A stretch of DNA of 62,605 nt from Culturomica sp. Its GTDB lineage: Bacteria; Bacteroidota; Bacteroidia; Bacteroidales; Marinifilaceae. Shown piece after piece: positions 53,337 through 62,551 of the stretch. The stretch is taken from positions 1-62,605 of the forward strand of contig JAISHE010000076.1 of assembly GCA_031262745.1 (NCBI GenBank). The letters run 5' to 3'. The position numbers were made by a program, and so were the translations under genes. Under the pieces are notes generated by a model, which saw only the letters and a list, made by a program, of their open reading frames with translations, did not search any database and was not told where the DNA came from. Numbering within the stretch: position 1 is the stretch's first letter; every line of letters starts with the position of its first letter.

Positions 53337-53344
53337 TATCTTTG
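53337..53344 (+). promoter_or_regulatory. Candidate -7 box for era
   Basis: TATCTTTG matches TAnnTTTG and lies 22 bases before the era ATG (53367). The region before it contains ACTC/GAGT and AAAAAAC/GTTTTTT pairs that may terminate the GNAT gene, but the stem is weak. Confidence 0.5.
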
Positions 53345-53366
53345 CCGGCAAATAATTTCAAAACTC

Positions 53367-54248
53367 ATGAATCATAAAGCCGGATTTGTAAATATTGTGG
53401 GTAATCCAAATGTGGGTAAATCTACACTAATGAACAGATTAGTGGGTGAAAAAATATCCATAATCACATCAAAATCACAAACCACTCGACATCGTATAAA
53501 AGGTATCGTAAACACCGACGATTATCAGATCGTCTTTTCCGACACTCCGGGCGTAATCAAACCGAGCTACAAAATGCAGGAGTATATGTTGGAATTTTCC
53601 AAATCGGCTATAGGTGATGCGGATGTGATTATTTATGTAACCGACGTGGTTGAAAACAATAAGAAGAATGAGGATTTCATTGAGAAAATCAAAAAGTCGG
53701 AAATACCCGTTTTATTAGTCATCAACAAAATAGATTTAAGCAATCAGGAAAAATTGGAGGAATTATACTCTCAATGGCATGAACTATTGCCGAATGCGGA
53801 GATTTTTCCGATTTCAGCAGCAGAAAATTTCAATGTAGACAATCTTTATCAACGCATTTTAGAATTGTTGCCGGAAGGTGAGCCGTTTTTTGAAAAAGAC
53901 GCTTTCACGGATATGCCCGCACGATTTTTCGTAAATGAAATCATAAGAGAAAAGATTCTTACGAATTACGAAAGAGAAGTGCCCTACTCCGTTGAGGTTG
54001 AAGTTGAGGAATTTAAGGAAGAAAAACAGAGAGTATACATACGTGCTTTAATTTATGTGGAACGGGATTCACAAAAAGGTATTTTAATCGGACATAAGGG
54101 CGAGGCATTGAAGAAAGTAGGCACGGAAGCAAGGTTAGACATAGAACGCTTCTTCGATAAAAGAATCTTCTTGGAACTGCTTGTGAAAGTTCAAAAGGAT
54201 TGGCGTCATAAAGAAGCCGATTTGAAAAAATTCGGATATATTAAATAA
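53367..54248 (+). CDS. era: GTPase Era
   Basis: From the ATG at 53367 this is 293 residues. Era binds the 3' end of 16S rRNA and helps small-subunit assembly. The G1 motif GNPNVGKST is at about 11-19, DTPG and NKID follow, and a KH RNA-binding domain occupies about 210-293 (GILIGHKGEALKKVGTEAR). Nine to eleven codons upstream (from 53334) overlap the promoter and are rejected. It is followed by der after six bases. Confidence 0.95.
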   Translation: MNHKAGFVNIVGNPNVGKSTLMNRLVGEKISIITSKSQTTRHRIKGIVNTDDYQIVFSDTPGVIKPSYKMQEYMLEFSKSAIGDADVIIYVTDVVENNKKNEDFIEKIKKSEIPVLLVINKIDLSNQEKLEELYSQWHELLPNAEIFPISAAENFNVDNLYQRILELLPEGEPFFEKDAFTDMPARFFVNEIIREKILTNYEREVPYSVEVEVEEFKEEKQRVYIRALIYVERDSQKGILIGHKGEALKKVGTEARLDIERFFDKRIFLELLVKVQKDWRHKEADLKKFGYIK

Positions 54249-54254
54249 GGTATA

Positions 54255-55562
54255 ATGAGTAATATTGTTGCAATAGTAGGACGCCCCAATGTAGGTAAAT
54301 CCACTTTATTCAATCGTTTAGTGGGAACACGAAAAGCCATAGTAAACGAAGAAAGCGGAGTTACCCGCGACCGCAATTACGGTAAATCGGAATGGTGCGG
54401 TAAAGAGTTTTCGGTTATTGATACGGGTGGCTACGTTTCAAACAGTGATGACATTTTCGAGGAAGAAATAAACAAGCAAGTTCTGTTGGCTTTGGATGAA
54501 GCTAATGTTATATTGTTTATGGTGGATGCCGAGTTAGGCATAACCGATTTGGACATGAATTTTGCCAAATTGTTGAGAAATATAGACAAGCCTGTCTATT
54601 TGGTTGCCAACAAAGTGGACAACAACAATTTAATTTACGATGCACAGATTTTCTATCGTCTCGGCATAGGTAGCGACGTTTTTTGCATTTCATCGGCAAG
54701 CGGTTCCGGCACAGGTGACTTGCTTGATGCCGTTACCTCTCATTTTGAAAATGATTTTGCGGAAGATACCGAAAACTTGCCACGCATAACGATAGTCGGT
54801 AGACCAAACGTAGGCAAATCATCCACAATCAATGCTTTGATAGGCGTTGAAAGAAATATTGTTACCGAAATTGCAGGTACCACCCGTGATTCTCTGCACA
54901 CTCGTTACAATCGCTTCGGATATGATTTCATCTTGGTCGACACGGCCGGACTTCGCAAAAAAGCTAAAGTAAGTGAGGATGTTGAGTTCTACTCTGTTAT
55001 GCGTTCCGTGAGAGCTATTGAAGAATCGGACGTGTGCATGTTATTGATAGATGCAACACGAGGCATGGAAGCCCAAGATGTAAATATTTTTCGCCTCATT
55101 GAAAGAAATCAAAAAGGTATTGTGATTTTAGTCAATAAGTGGGATTTAATAGAAAAGGATAACAAAACCACGATTGAGTTTGAGAAGCAAGTTCGTGAAA
55201 AGATAGCTCCTTTCAATGACGTTGATATTATTTTCACTTCGGCACTCACCAAACAACGACTTTTGAAAGGTTTGGAAGCAGCTATAACGGTTTACAAAAA
55301 TCGCAGTTACAAAATCAAAACGTCGGAACTGAACAGAGTTATGTTGGAAGTTATAGAGAATTATCCTCCACCCATGACGAAAGGTAAAATAGTGAAGATT
55401 AAATATGTAGCACAAATTCCTACCTACTCTCCTGCATTTGCATTCTATTGTAATCTGCCCCAATATGTGAGAGAAAATTATAAAAGGTATCTTGAAAATA
55501 AGATACGTGAACATTGGAATTTCACGGGAGTTCCTATCCAAATCTTTATGAGAAAGAAATAG
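54255..55562 (+). CDS. der: GTPase Der
   Basis: This 435-residue double-GTPase is needed for large-subunit assembly. Two GTPase domains have GRPNVGKST (about 8-16 and 180-188), DTGG, DTAG and NKWD, and a KH-like C terminus follows. The length is normal. It forms an operon with era. Confidence 0.96.
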   Translation: MSNIVAIVGRPNVGKSTLFNRLVGTRKAIVNEESGVTRDRNYGKSEWCGKEFSVIDTGGYVSNSDDIFEEEINKQVLLALDEANVILFMVDAELGITDLDMNFAKLLRNIDKPVYLVANKVDNNNLIYDAQIFYRLGIGSDVFCISSASGSGTGDLLDAVTSHFENDFAEDTENLPRITIVGRPNVGKSSTINALIGVERNIVTEIAGTTRDSLHTRYNRFGYDFILVDTAGLRKKAKVSEDVEFYSVMRSVRAIEESDVCMLLIDATRGMEAQDVNIFRLIERNQKGIVILVNKWDLIEKDNKTTIEFEKQVREKIAPFNDVDIIFTSALTKQRLLKGLEAAITVYKNRSYKIKTSELNRVMLEVIENYPPPMTKGKIVKIKYVAQIPTYSPAFAFYCNLPQYVRENYKRYLENKIREHWNFTGVPIQIFMRKK

Positions 55563-55581
55563 GACTTATTGTATATTTTTT

Positions 55582-55589
55582 TAATTTTG
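55582..55589 (+). promoter_or_regulatory. Candidate -7 box for rseC-rnf
   Basis: TAATTTTG matches TAnnTTTG 20 bases before the rseC ATG. No good -33 box is seen, so rseC may also be read through from der. Confidence 0.4.
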
Positions 55590-55608
55590 CGACAACTTAG
55601 TTTAAAAC

Positions 55609-56037
55609 ATGCCACAAAACAGTAGAATCGGACACGAAGGTGTTGTGAGGAAGATTAATGCAAAGTCTGTAGACGTTATCATCTACGCACAAGCTGCTTG
55701 CGCCGGTTGCCACGCTAAGGGAGCGTGCGGAATGGCAGACAGCAAAGAAAAGTTAATCAATGTGGAAAGACCTGATTTCCCAATAAACGAAGGAGATCAG
55801 GTTATTGTTTATGAGGGACTTGCTAATGCGATGTTTTCGGTTTTAATGGCATACGTTCTACCTGTGGTGGCGATAGTTAGTGTTTTGTTTGTATTAGTAA
55901 ATATGGGAATGAGTGAACTTTTATCCGCATTGACGGCAATTTTTGCCGTAAGTGTTTACTTCTTTATACTTTACCTCATGAGAGAGAGAATAGGAAGAAA
56001 AATAAATTTCACTTTGGAAAAATGTGATAATCTGTAA
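55609..56037 (+). CDS. rseC: RseC/MucC-type protein
   Basis: This 142-residue membrane protein has a conserved N-terminal CAGCHAKGACGM cysteine cluster (about 31-42) and two helices at about 80-125. In Bacteroidota this protein heads the rnf operon. RseC/RsxC-type proteins are linked to SoxR reduction or to loading electrons onto the Rnf complex, but the precise role is uncertain. The four cysteines may hold an iron-sulfur cluster. Confidence 0.85.
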   Translation: MPQNSRIGHEGVVRKINAKSVDVIIYAQAACAGCHAKGACGMADSKEKLINVERPDFPINEGDQVIVYEGLANAMFSVLMAYVLPVVAIVSVLFVLVNMGMSELLSALTAIFAVSVYFFILYLMRERIGRKINFTLEKCDNL

Positions 56038-56057
56038 TTTGTAACTAAAATAGGAAG

Positions 56058-56915
56058 ATGAATACCATTCTTATTACCGTGATTTCGCTTTGTGCGATAG
56101 GTGTTGTGGCAGCAATTATTTTATATTTTGTGGCACAAAAATTTAAAGTTGAGGAAGATCCGCGAATTGATACGGTGGAAAGTTTACTTCCGGGTGCCAA
56201 TTGTGGCGGATGCGGTTATCCGGGATGTAGAGGTTTTTCGGAAACCGTAGTGAAATCGGAAAACATGGACGGATTACTATGTCCTGTGGGCGGTGCGGCA
56301 ACTATGTCGGCTATTGCAACAGCTCTCGGAAGAAATGCAGCAGCATCCACACCTAAAATTGCAGTGGTGAGATGCAACGGTTCATGTGAAAATCGTCCTC
56401 ATACCAACAAATATGACGGTGCTGCTTCGTGCGCCGTTGTTCATTCTCTTTATGCAGGTGAAACAGGTTGTTCCTACGGTTGCCTCGGTTGTGGCGACTG
56501 TGTGAGTGTTTGTAAATTTGATGCCATCGCAATGAGCACGGAAACAGGTTTACCGGTTGTGGCTGATGAAAATTGTGTTGCATGCGGAGCATGCGTTAAA
56601 GCCTGTCCCAAAGGTATTATTGAATTGAGAAACAAAGGTGTTCGCAACATGAGGATTTTCGTTAGTTGCATCAACAAAGATAAAGGCGGAATAGCAAGAA
56701 AGGCATGTTCTGCTGCTTGCATAGGTTGCGGAAAATGCTTTAAGGAATGTAGTTTTGAAGCTATTAAGATTGAAAATAATTTGGCTTACATTGATTTCAC
56801 AAAGTGTAAAATGTGTCGTAAATGCGTTGCAGTCTGTCCGACGGGAGCAATACATGAATTGAATTTCCCTCCCAGAAAGCAGGTAGTTCCGACTGTTGAA
56901 ACAAAAGAAGAATAA
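56058..56915 (+). CDS. rnfB: Rnf complex subunit RnfB
   Basis: This 285-residue iron-sulfur subunit accepts electrons from ferredoxin. It has an N-terminal membrane helix (about 3-25) and the GANCGGCGYPGC cluster motif at about 46-57. Two pairs of 4Fe-4S motifs follow: CLGCGDCVSVC and CVACGACVKAC, then CIGCGKCFKEC and CKMCRKCVAVC. The long C-terminal part is typical of Bacteroidota RnfB. It is the first Rnf gene after rseC in the order B, C, D, G, E, A. Confidence 0.96.
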   Translation: MNTILITVISLCAIGVVAAIILYFVAQKFKVEEDPRIDTVESLLPGANCGGCGYPGCRGFSETVVKSENMDGLLCPVGGAATMSAIATALGRNAAASTPKIAVVRCNGSCENRPHTNKYDGAASCAVVHSLYAGETGCSYGCLGCGDCVSVCKFDAIAMSTETGLPVVADENCVACGACVKACPKGIIELRNKGVRNMRIFVSCINKDKGGIARKACSAACIGCGKCFKECSFEAIKIENNLAYIDFTKCKMCRKCVAVCPTGAIHELNFPPRKQVVPTVETKEE

Positions 56916-56935
56916 CAAAATAAAAGATTAATATA

Positions 56936-58267
56936 GTGTTAGCAACATTTAAAATTGGGGGCGTTCATCCACCTGAAAATAAATTATCGGCTAAGGAAGG
57001 TATAAAAGTTTTACCTGTTCCTGAACAAGTTATCATACCATTAAGTCAGCACATCGGTGCACCTGCTACACCTGTTGTAGGAAAGGGTGAAACGGTTAAG
57101 ATCGGTCAATTGATAGCCAAAGCCGAAGGTTTTGTTTCCGCCAATGTGCACAGTTCGGTTTCCGGCAAGGTGGTGGCTGTTGATAATTACATTGATGCTT
57201 CGGGATTTTCAAAACCTTCTATCACCATACAGGTCGAAGGTAAAGAATGGGAAGAAGACATCATAATATCTTCAAGGTTGGAATGTAATATTACTTATAC
57301 CAAAGATGAAATTCTAAAAATGATTGCCGATGCCGGCATTGTCGGTATGGGTGGTGCCACTTTTCCCACTAAGGTAAAACTTTCTCCTCCTCCGGGTTCA
57401 AAAGCCGAAGTTTTGATTATCAACGGAGTGGAATGTGAGCCTTATTTAACTTCCGACCACAGAGTGATGCTTGAAAAGGCAGAGGAAGTGATTGTGGGTG
57501 TACAGATTTTAATGAAAGTTTTGGGAGTAAATCAAGCTATTATAGGCATTGAGAACAATAAAAAAGATGCCATAGAAAAATTGCAGGCAATAACAGAGAA
57601 AAAAATAGGTATCATTGTGATGCCTTTGAAAGTCAAATATCCTCAAGGCGGTGAAAAGCAACTTATAAAAGCAGCCGTAGGTAAATCCGTACCTTCCGGC
57701 GGTTTACCGATTGCAGTAGGTGCTGTTGTTCAAAATGTGGGAACGGCTTTAGCTGTGTATGAGGCTGTAATGAAAAAGAAACCTCTAATCGAAAGAGTTG
57801 TTACAATAACAGGTAAATCGGTTAAGAATCCGGGAAACTATCTTTGTCGTATCGGTACTCCTATTTCAAAGTTAATCGAAGCTGCGGGAGGTATGCCGGA
57901 TGATGCTACCAAAGTTATAGGCGGTGGTCCTATGATGGGACGTGCAATGACCAATATAGAAGCTCCTATTACAAAAGGTACGAGCGGTATCTTGATAATG
58001 AGCGGCAAGGAAGGCATCCGCAACGAAATAAAAACATGTATCAGATGTTCCAAATGCGTGAGTGCATGCCCTATGGGCTTGGAACCTTATCTGCTGCGCA
58101 CGCTTTCCGAAAACGGTATGCTCGAAGAATGTGAGAAAGAAAAAATCATGGATTGTATAGAATGCGGTTCATGCAGCTACACTTGTCCTGCATGTTTGCC
58201 GTTACTGGATTATATCCGTTTAGGCAAAGGCAAAACGGGAGCCATGATTAGAAGTAGAAAAAAATGA
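56936..58267 (+). CDS. rnfC: Rnf complex subunit RnfC
   Basis: This 443-residue NADH-side subunit binds FMN and iron-sulfur clusters. It has MLATFKIGGVHPPENKLS at the start, the GMGGATFPTKVKL and INGVECEPYLTSDH flavin blocks and the C-terminal 4Fe-4S motifs CIRCSKCVSAC and CIECGSCSYTC. The start codon is GTG at 56936, preceded by a plausible spacing. The protein is shorter than gammaproteobacterial RnfC because it lacks the long repeat tail. Confidence 0.95.
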   Translation: MLATFKIGGVHPPENKLSAKEGIKVLPVPEQVIIPLSQHIGAPATPVVGKGETVKIGQLIAKAEGFVSANVHSSVSGKVVAVDNYIDASGFSKPSITIQVEGKEWEEDIIISSRLECNITYTKDEILKMIADAGIVGMGGATFPTKVKLSPPPGSKAEVLIINGVECEPYLTSDHRVMLEKAEEVIVGVQILMKVLGVNQAIIGIENNKKDAIEKLQAITEKKIGIIVMPLKVKYPQGGEKQLIKAAVGKSVPSGGLPIAVGAVVQNVGTALAVYEAVMKKKPLIERVVTITGKSVKNPGNYLCRIGTPISKLIEAAGGMPDDATKVIGGGPMMGRAMTNIEAPITKGTSGILIMSGKEGIRNEIKTCIRCSKCVSACPMGLEPYLLRTLSENGMLEECEKEKIMDCIECGSCSYTCPACLPLLDYIRLGKGKTGAMIRSRKK

Positions 58268-58286
58268 AATTAGAAATTTAATACGT

Positions 58287-59252
58287 ATGAATACTTTAAT
58301 TATATCTCCTTCTCCGCACATTCACGGTGGCGACAGCATTTCTAAAAACATGTACGGAGTGCTTATTGCACTTATTCCGGCTTTCATCTGTGCCGTGATA
58401 TTTTTCGGTTTGGGAGCTATTTTGGTAACACTTACATCAGTAGTTGCCTGTTTGATTTTTGAATACCTTATTCAGAAGTTCCTTCTAAAACAAACGCCTA
58501 CCATTTGGGACGGTTCTGCCATTATTACCGGTGTCTTGTTGGCTTTCAATGTACCTTCCAATTTGCCGTTGTGGATTATAGTTGTGGGTGCATTAGTGGC
58601 AATAGGAATAGGTAAAATGAGTTACGGCGGTTTAGGATGTAATGTCTTCAATCCTGCATTGGTGGGACGTGTTTTCCTTTTAATCTCGTTCCCTGTTCAA
58701 ATGACCACATGGCAATTGCCTGAGGCATTCGCTTTACTTCCGGATGCAAACACCGGTGCCACTCCACTTGCGCTACTGAAAGAGGCTTTCACAAGCGGTC
58801 GACCGGTTAGCGAGTTAGCTATAAACTATAAAGATTTATTCTTGGGCAACAATGCCGGTAGCTTGGGTGAAATATCCGTTTTGGCAATGTTGCTCGGTTT
58901 TGCCTACATGCTTATCCGAAAGATTATATCATGGCACATTCCAATAGCTATTTTTGCAACCATATTTGTTTTTGGTGGCATATTGCACTTGATTGACCCC
59001 ACCCATTATATAACTCCTGTTTTTCATCTTATGACGGGTGGCGTTATGCTTGGGGCAATTTTCATGGCAACCGATTATGTAACTTCACCAATGAGCCATA
59101 AAGGCATGATTATTTTCGGTATAGGTATAGGTGTGCTGACTGTTGTGATACGTATTTTCGGAGCATATCCGGAAGGAATGTCTTTTGCAATATTGATAAT
59201 GAACGCTTTCGTTCCCTTGATAAACAGGTATTTTAAACCTCAAAGATTTTAG
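58287..59252 (+). CDS. rnfD: Rnf complex subunit RnfD
   Basis: This 321-residue integral membrane subunit has about nine helices. It carries the covalent-flavin site TGATPLALLKEA at about 153-164, with the Thr that holds FMN. It works with RnfG to pass electrons across the membrane while pumping Na+ or H+. It is separated from rnfC by 19 bases and from rnfG by three. Confidence 0.95.
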   Translation: MNTLIISPSPHIHGGDSISKNMYGVLIALIPAFICAVIFFGLGAILVTLTSVVACLIFEYLIQKFLLKQTPTIWDGSAIITGVLLAFNVPSNLPLWIIVVGALVAIGIGKMSYGGLGCNVFNPALVGRVFLLISFPVQMTTWQLPEAFALLPDANTGATPLALLKEAFTSGRPVSELAINYKDLFLGNNAGSLGEISVLAMLLGFAYMLIRKIISWHIPIAIFATIFVFGGILHLIDPTHYITPVFHLMTGGVMLGAIFMATDYVTSPMSHKGMIIFGIGIGVLTVVIRIFGAYPEGMSFAILIMNAFVPLINRYFKPQRF

Positions 59253-59255
59253 AAT

Positions 59256-59912
59256 ATGGGTAAGAAATTAGAATCAAACTTCAAAAATATGGTAGCGGTG
59301 CTTTTCGTCGTTACTCTCGTGATTTCCGGAGCCGTAGGTTATGTTTATTCACTGACTGAAAAGCCTATGGAAGAAGTGAAAAAACAAAAACAGGTAGATG
59401 CAATTAAAGCCGTCATACCTACTGCTTTCAATAATGATCCCTTTACCGACTCATGGAAAGTGAGCGTTTCGGGCAGTGCCGATGAATATGCTTATCTATA
59501 TACAGCCAAAGCCCCCGATAGTATCGAGATTTATCCTGCAAAAATGAATGGTAAATTGGTAGGAACTGCCGTTAAAAGTTTCTCCGACAAAGGTTTTGGC
59601 GGGAAAGTATGGGTGATGGTCGGTTTCCTTCCCAACGGAGACATCAATAATTATTCCGTGCTTGAACATAAGGAAACACCGGGACTTGGTACGGGTATGA
59701 CCGACTGGTTCACCAAAAACGGACCGGGAAGTATAATAGGCATGAATCCGCAAACAAAAGAATTAAAAGTGAGCAAAGACGGAGGCGACATAGACGCAAT
59801 CACTGCTGCAACTATTTCTTCACGTGCATTTCTGCAAGCCGTAAATTCGGCTTCCGATGCTATTGCCGATTCGGCTGACGCATCATCGGGCGCAACAACA
59901 ACTAATAACTAA
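59256..59912 (+). CDS. rnfG: Rnf complex subunit RnfG
   Basis: This 218-residue subunit has one N-terminal helix (about 10-30) and a periplasmic FMN-binding domain. The covalent FMN motif DAITAATISS is at about 178-187. The C-terminal 20 residues are rich in Ala, Ser and Asp. The NQR-family name NqrC/RnfG applies. Confidence 0.95.
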   Translation: MGKKLESNFKNMVAVLFVVTLVISGAVGYVYSLTEKPMEEVKKQKQVDAIKAVIPTAFNNDPFTDSWKVSVSGSADEYAYLYTAKAPDSIEIYPAKMNGKLVGTAVKSFSDKGFGGKVWVMVGFLPNGDINNYSVLEHKETPGLGTGMTDWFTKNGPGSIIGMNPQTKELKVSKDGGDIDAITAATISSRAFLQAVNSASDAIADSADASSGATTTNN

Positions 59913-59924
59913 AAGAATTACATT

Positions 59925-60512
59925 ATGTCAAAGAGTTCTATTTTTACAAACGGCATATTTAAGGAAAATCCTATTTTCGTGCAGTTGCTCGGTATGTGCC
60001 CCACTTTGGGCGTAACGTCATCGGCAATAAACGGTATAGGCATGGGATTAGCCACAACTTTCGTTCTTTTAATGTCTAACATTGTTATTGCTTTGGTGAG
60101 CAATTTTATTCCCGATAAAATACGAATACCGGGCTTTATTGTAATCATTGCCGGTTTCGTTACCATTGTAGATATGTCGATGGCAGCATACTTACCGAGC
60201 TTGCATGCCTCACTCGGATTATACATACCTTTGATTGTTGTTAACTGTATCGTACTCGGAAGAGCCGAAGCATTTGCATCTAAAAACAGCGTTGGAGTGT
60301 CGGCTTTAGACGGTTTGGGTATGGGCTTGGGATTTACGTTGGCTCTCACCATTCTTGGCACCGTGCGTGAACTTCTCGGAAGCGGTAAGATTTTCAACCT
60401 TCCGATTTATAATGAAGAATATAAACTGCTTATATTTGTTCTCGCCCCCGGTGCATTCATTGCTTTGGGCTACTTGATTGCAATCGTTAACAAACTAAAA
60501 AAAGCAAGTTAA
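59925..60512 (+). CDS. rnfE: Rnf complex subunit RnfE
   Basis: This 195-residue integral membrane subunit belongs to the RnfA/RnfE/NqrDE family, with six helices and the NPIFVQLLGMCPTLGVTS motif that carries cysteines for the shared 2Fe-2S cluster. Together with RnfA it forms the inner-membrane core. It lies between rnfG (12-base gap) and rnfA. Confidence 0.95.
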   Translation: MSKSSIFTNGIFKENPIFVQLLGMCPTLGVTSSAINGIGMGLATTFVLLMSNIVIALVSNFIPDKIRIPGFIVIIAGFVTIVDMSMAAYLPSLHASLGLYIPLIVVNCIVLGRAEAFASKNSVGVSALDGLGMGLGFTLALTILGTVRELLGSGKIFNLPIYNEEYKLLIFVLAPGAFIALGYLIAIVNKLKKAS

Positions 60513-60542
60513 TCAATAAGATAACTATATAATACTATAAAA

Positions 60543-61115
60543 ATGGGATACATTATAATTTTCATATCAGCCATATTCGTTAATAACGTCGTTCTGGCAC
60601 AATTCTTAGGAATTTGTCCTTTTCTCGGAGTATCCAAGAAAGTATCCACTGCAATCGGCATGACGGGAGCCGTTACTTTCGTGATGATTTTGGCAACTAT
60701 TGTTACCTACATAGTGCAAACGTCTATATTGACCCCTCTCAACATTGAATTTATGCAGACAATCACATTTATTTTGATTATCGCTGCTCTGGTTCAAATG
60801 GTTGAAATTATATTGAAAAAAATCAGTCCGCCGCTCTATCAAGCACTCGGTGTGTTTCTTCCTTTGATAACCACCAATTGTGTTGTGCTTGGAGTGGCAA
60901 TACTTGTGATACAAAAAAGCTACACCCTACTTTCATCGGTGGTGTACACAGGTGCGACGGCTCTCGGTTTCGGATTGGCACTTATTATTTTTGCCGGTAT
61001 CCGCGAACATCTTGATTTAATTAAAATACCCAAAGGCATGAAAGGTGCACCTATTGCACTTGTAACCGCAGGATTGCTTGCAATGGCTTTTATGGGATTT
61101 TCAGGTATAGTGTAA
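60543..61115 (+). CDS. rnfA: Rnf complex subunit RnfA
   Basis: This 190-residue partner of RnfE has the same six-helix fold and the conserved NNVVLAQFLGICPFLGVSKK motif near residues 14-33. It closes the standard Bacteroidota rnf operon. The next gene begins 24 bases later and may be co-transcribed. Confidence 0.96.
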   Translation: MGYIIIFISAIFVNNVVLAQFLGICPFLGVSKKVSTAIGMTGAVTFVMILATIVTYIVQTSILTPLNIEFMQTITFILIIAALVQMVEIILKKISPPLYQALGVFLPLITTNCVVLGVAILVIQKSYTLLSSVVYTGATALGFGLALIIFAGIREHLDLIKIPKGMKGAPIALVTAGLLAMAFMGFSGIV

Positions 61116-61139
61116 ATTATTAACTCTAAATTAGATAAT

Positions 61140-61745
61140 ATGAAAGCAACTATTATTTTAGCAGGACTTATTTTAATGTCTTGCTTTGCGAATGCTCAGG
61201 ACATTAAATTGAATGCTCCCGACAAAACAGGCGGTAAAACCGTGATGGAAGCTCTTAGTTTACGTCGCACAGAACGCACTTACGTGAAAAAAGAAATGCC
61301 CGTACAAATGGTTTCCGATCTGCTTTGGGCTGCAAACGGTTTTAATAGACCTACAAAACGTACTGCCCCAACTGCTATGAACAAGCAGGAAACCGAATTG
61401 TATGTTATGTTTGACAACGGTGTTTATTTCTACGATGCTAAGGAAAACATCTTGAAATTAGTAGCAAAAGGTGATTTCCGCAACACGCTCGGACAGCAAA
61501 ACATTAGCGATAATGCTTCATTATCAATAATTATGGTTGGCGACTTAGACAAGTCTTCCGAAAAATGGGCAGCTGTTACAAGTGGCTACATTTCACAAAA
61601 CATATATCTCTTTGCATCGGCTCACGACAATATCGGTACCGTGGCAAGAGGTGGAGGTTGGAAAAATGAAGAATTAAAACAGATCTTGAAACTCGGTGAT
61701 AAACAAATCATCACTTTAATTCAAGCTGTAGGTTACCTGAAATAA
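61140..61745 (+). CDS. Exported nitroreductase/SagB-like protein
   Basis: This 201-residue protein has a signal sequence, with a lipobox-like Leu-Met-Ser-Cys (Cys15) and an alternative cleavage after Ala-Asn-Ala. The mature part has the nitroreductase pattern: ALSLRRTERTYVKKEMP (the FMN-phosphate region) and the late GGGWKNEELKQILKLG. Export of a flavin enzyme of this type is unusual, and it sits just after rnfA, so it could take electrons in the periplasm or at the membrane. The substrate is unknown. It might be a separate unit. Confidence 0.75.
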   Translation: MKATIILAGLILMSCFANAQDIKLNAPDKTGGKTVMEALSLRRTERTYVKKEMPVQMVSDLLWAANGFNRPTKRTAPTAMNKQETELYVMFDNGVYFYDAKENILKLVAKGDFRNTLGQQNISDNASLSIIMVGDLDKSSEKWAAVTSGYISQNIYLFASAHDNIGTVARGGGWKNEELKQILKLGDKQIITLIQAVGYLK

Positions 61746-61751
61746 ATATTT

Positions 61752-62345
61752 ATGTCGCTAAATATAAGTTTAATAGAGATTTTAAGTGCGTTCATCGTGC
61801 TGTTTGCTGTGATTGATATATTGGGAGCAATTCCGATTATCATTTCTCTCAAAGAACAAAAGAAAACTGTTGAGAGCGGTAAAGCGGCAATCATCTCTTT
61901 TATTATATTAGTCGCATTTCTATTCATAGGTAAATCACTACTCGGACTTTTCAGTGTCGACATTTCATCATTCGCAGTAGCCGGTGCCATTGTACTTTTC
62001 ATGCTTGCGGTGGAAATGATTTTCGGTATTGAGATCTTTAAAAACGACGGACCAACCGACTCGGCAACGATTATTCCCCTTGTTTTTCCTCTTATTGCCG
62101 GCGCAGCTTCTTTCACCACCCTTCTTTCGCTCCGTGCGGAGTATGAAATCAGCAATATCATCATTGCATTGGGATTGAATATGGTGTGTGTGTATTTTGT
62201 GTTGCGCTACGTGGATAAAGTGCAAAAACTCATAGGACGTGCCGGAGTTTACATTATGCGTAAATTTTTCGGTATCATTCTGTTGGCTATATCGGTGAGA
62301 CTTTTCACCGCCAATTTAAATGCCCTCCTCGACACTTTAAAGTAA
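61752..62345 (+). CDS. MarC family membrane protein
   Basis: This 197-residue integral membrane protein (UPF0056/MarC) has six helices, with DILGAIPIIISLKEQKKT at the start of the second region and IPLVFPLIAGAASFTTLLSL in the middle. The function is not established, and it is not an antibiotic-resistance pump. It begins six bases after the nitroreductase-like gene and ends at a strong terminator. Confidence 0.9.
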   Translation: MSLNISLIEILSAFIVLFAVIDILGAIPIIISLKEQKKTVESGKAAIISFIILVAFLFIGKSLLGLFSVDISSFAVAGAIVLFMLAVEMIFGIEIFKNDGPTDSATIIPLVFPLIAGAASFTTLLSLRAEYEISNIIIALGLNMVCVYFVLRYVDKVQKLIGRAGVYIMRKFFGIILLAISVRLFTANLNALLDTLK

Positions 62346-62365
62346 AACCGATTTAAAATTATAGC

Positions 62366-62399
62366 TAAGAGGCTGCTTCAAAAACGAGGCAGCCTCTTA
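62366..62399 (+). terminator. Terminator of marC
   Basis: TAAGAGGCTGC and GCAGCCTCTTA form a perfect 11-bp stem with a 12-base loop, followed by TATTTTC. Between here and the toxin-like start (62552) there is no other gene. Confidence 0.85.
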
Positions 62400-62515
62400 T
62401 ATTTTCATTTACTTTTCTTGTGCATTATCACACTTTGGCATGCTCACATCCATATCTGTTTATCCAATAACAAATAAGAATGGACGAACATGTCTTTTAT
62501 CTACTATATCGAAAA

Positions 62516-62547
62516 GTTGTTTTATATTGCTATTTCTATTACTTTTG
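62516..62547 (+). promoter_or_regulatory. Promoter of the toxin-like gene
   Basis: GTTG (62516-62519), 20 bases, TACTTTTG (62540-62547): the -7 box is exact and the -33 box is one base off. It lies five bases before the ATG, so the leader is very short. Confidence 0.6.
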
Positions 62548-62551
62548 TGGC

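Noticed and set aside
53281-53340. Terminator between the GNAT gene and era
   Set aside because: Only short broken pairs (AAAAAAC/GTTTTTT, ACTC/GAGT) are possible, so I did not list it as a terminator.
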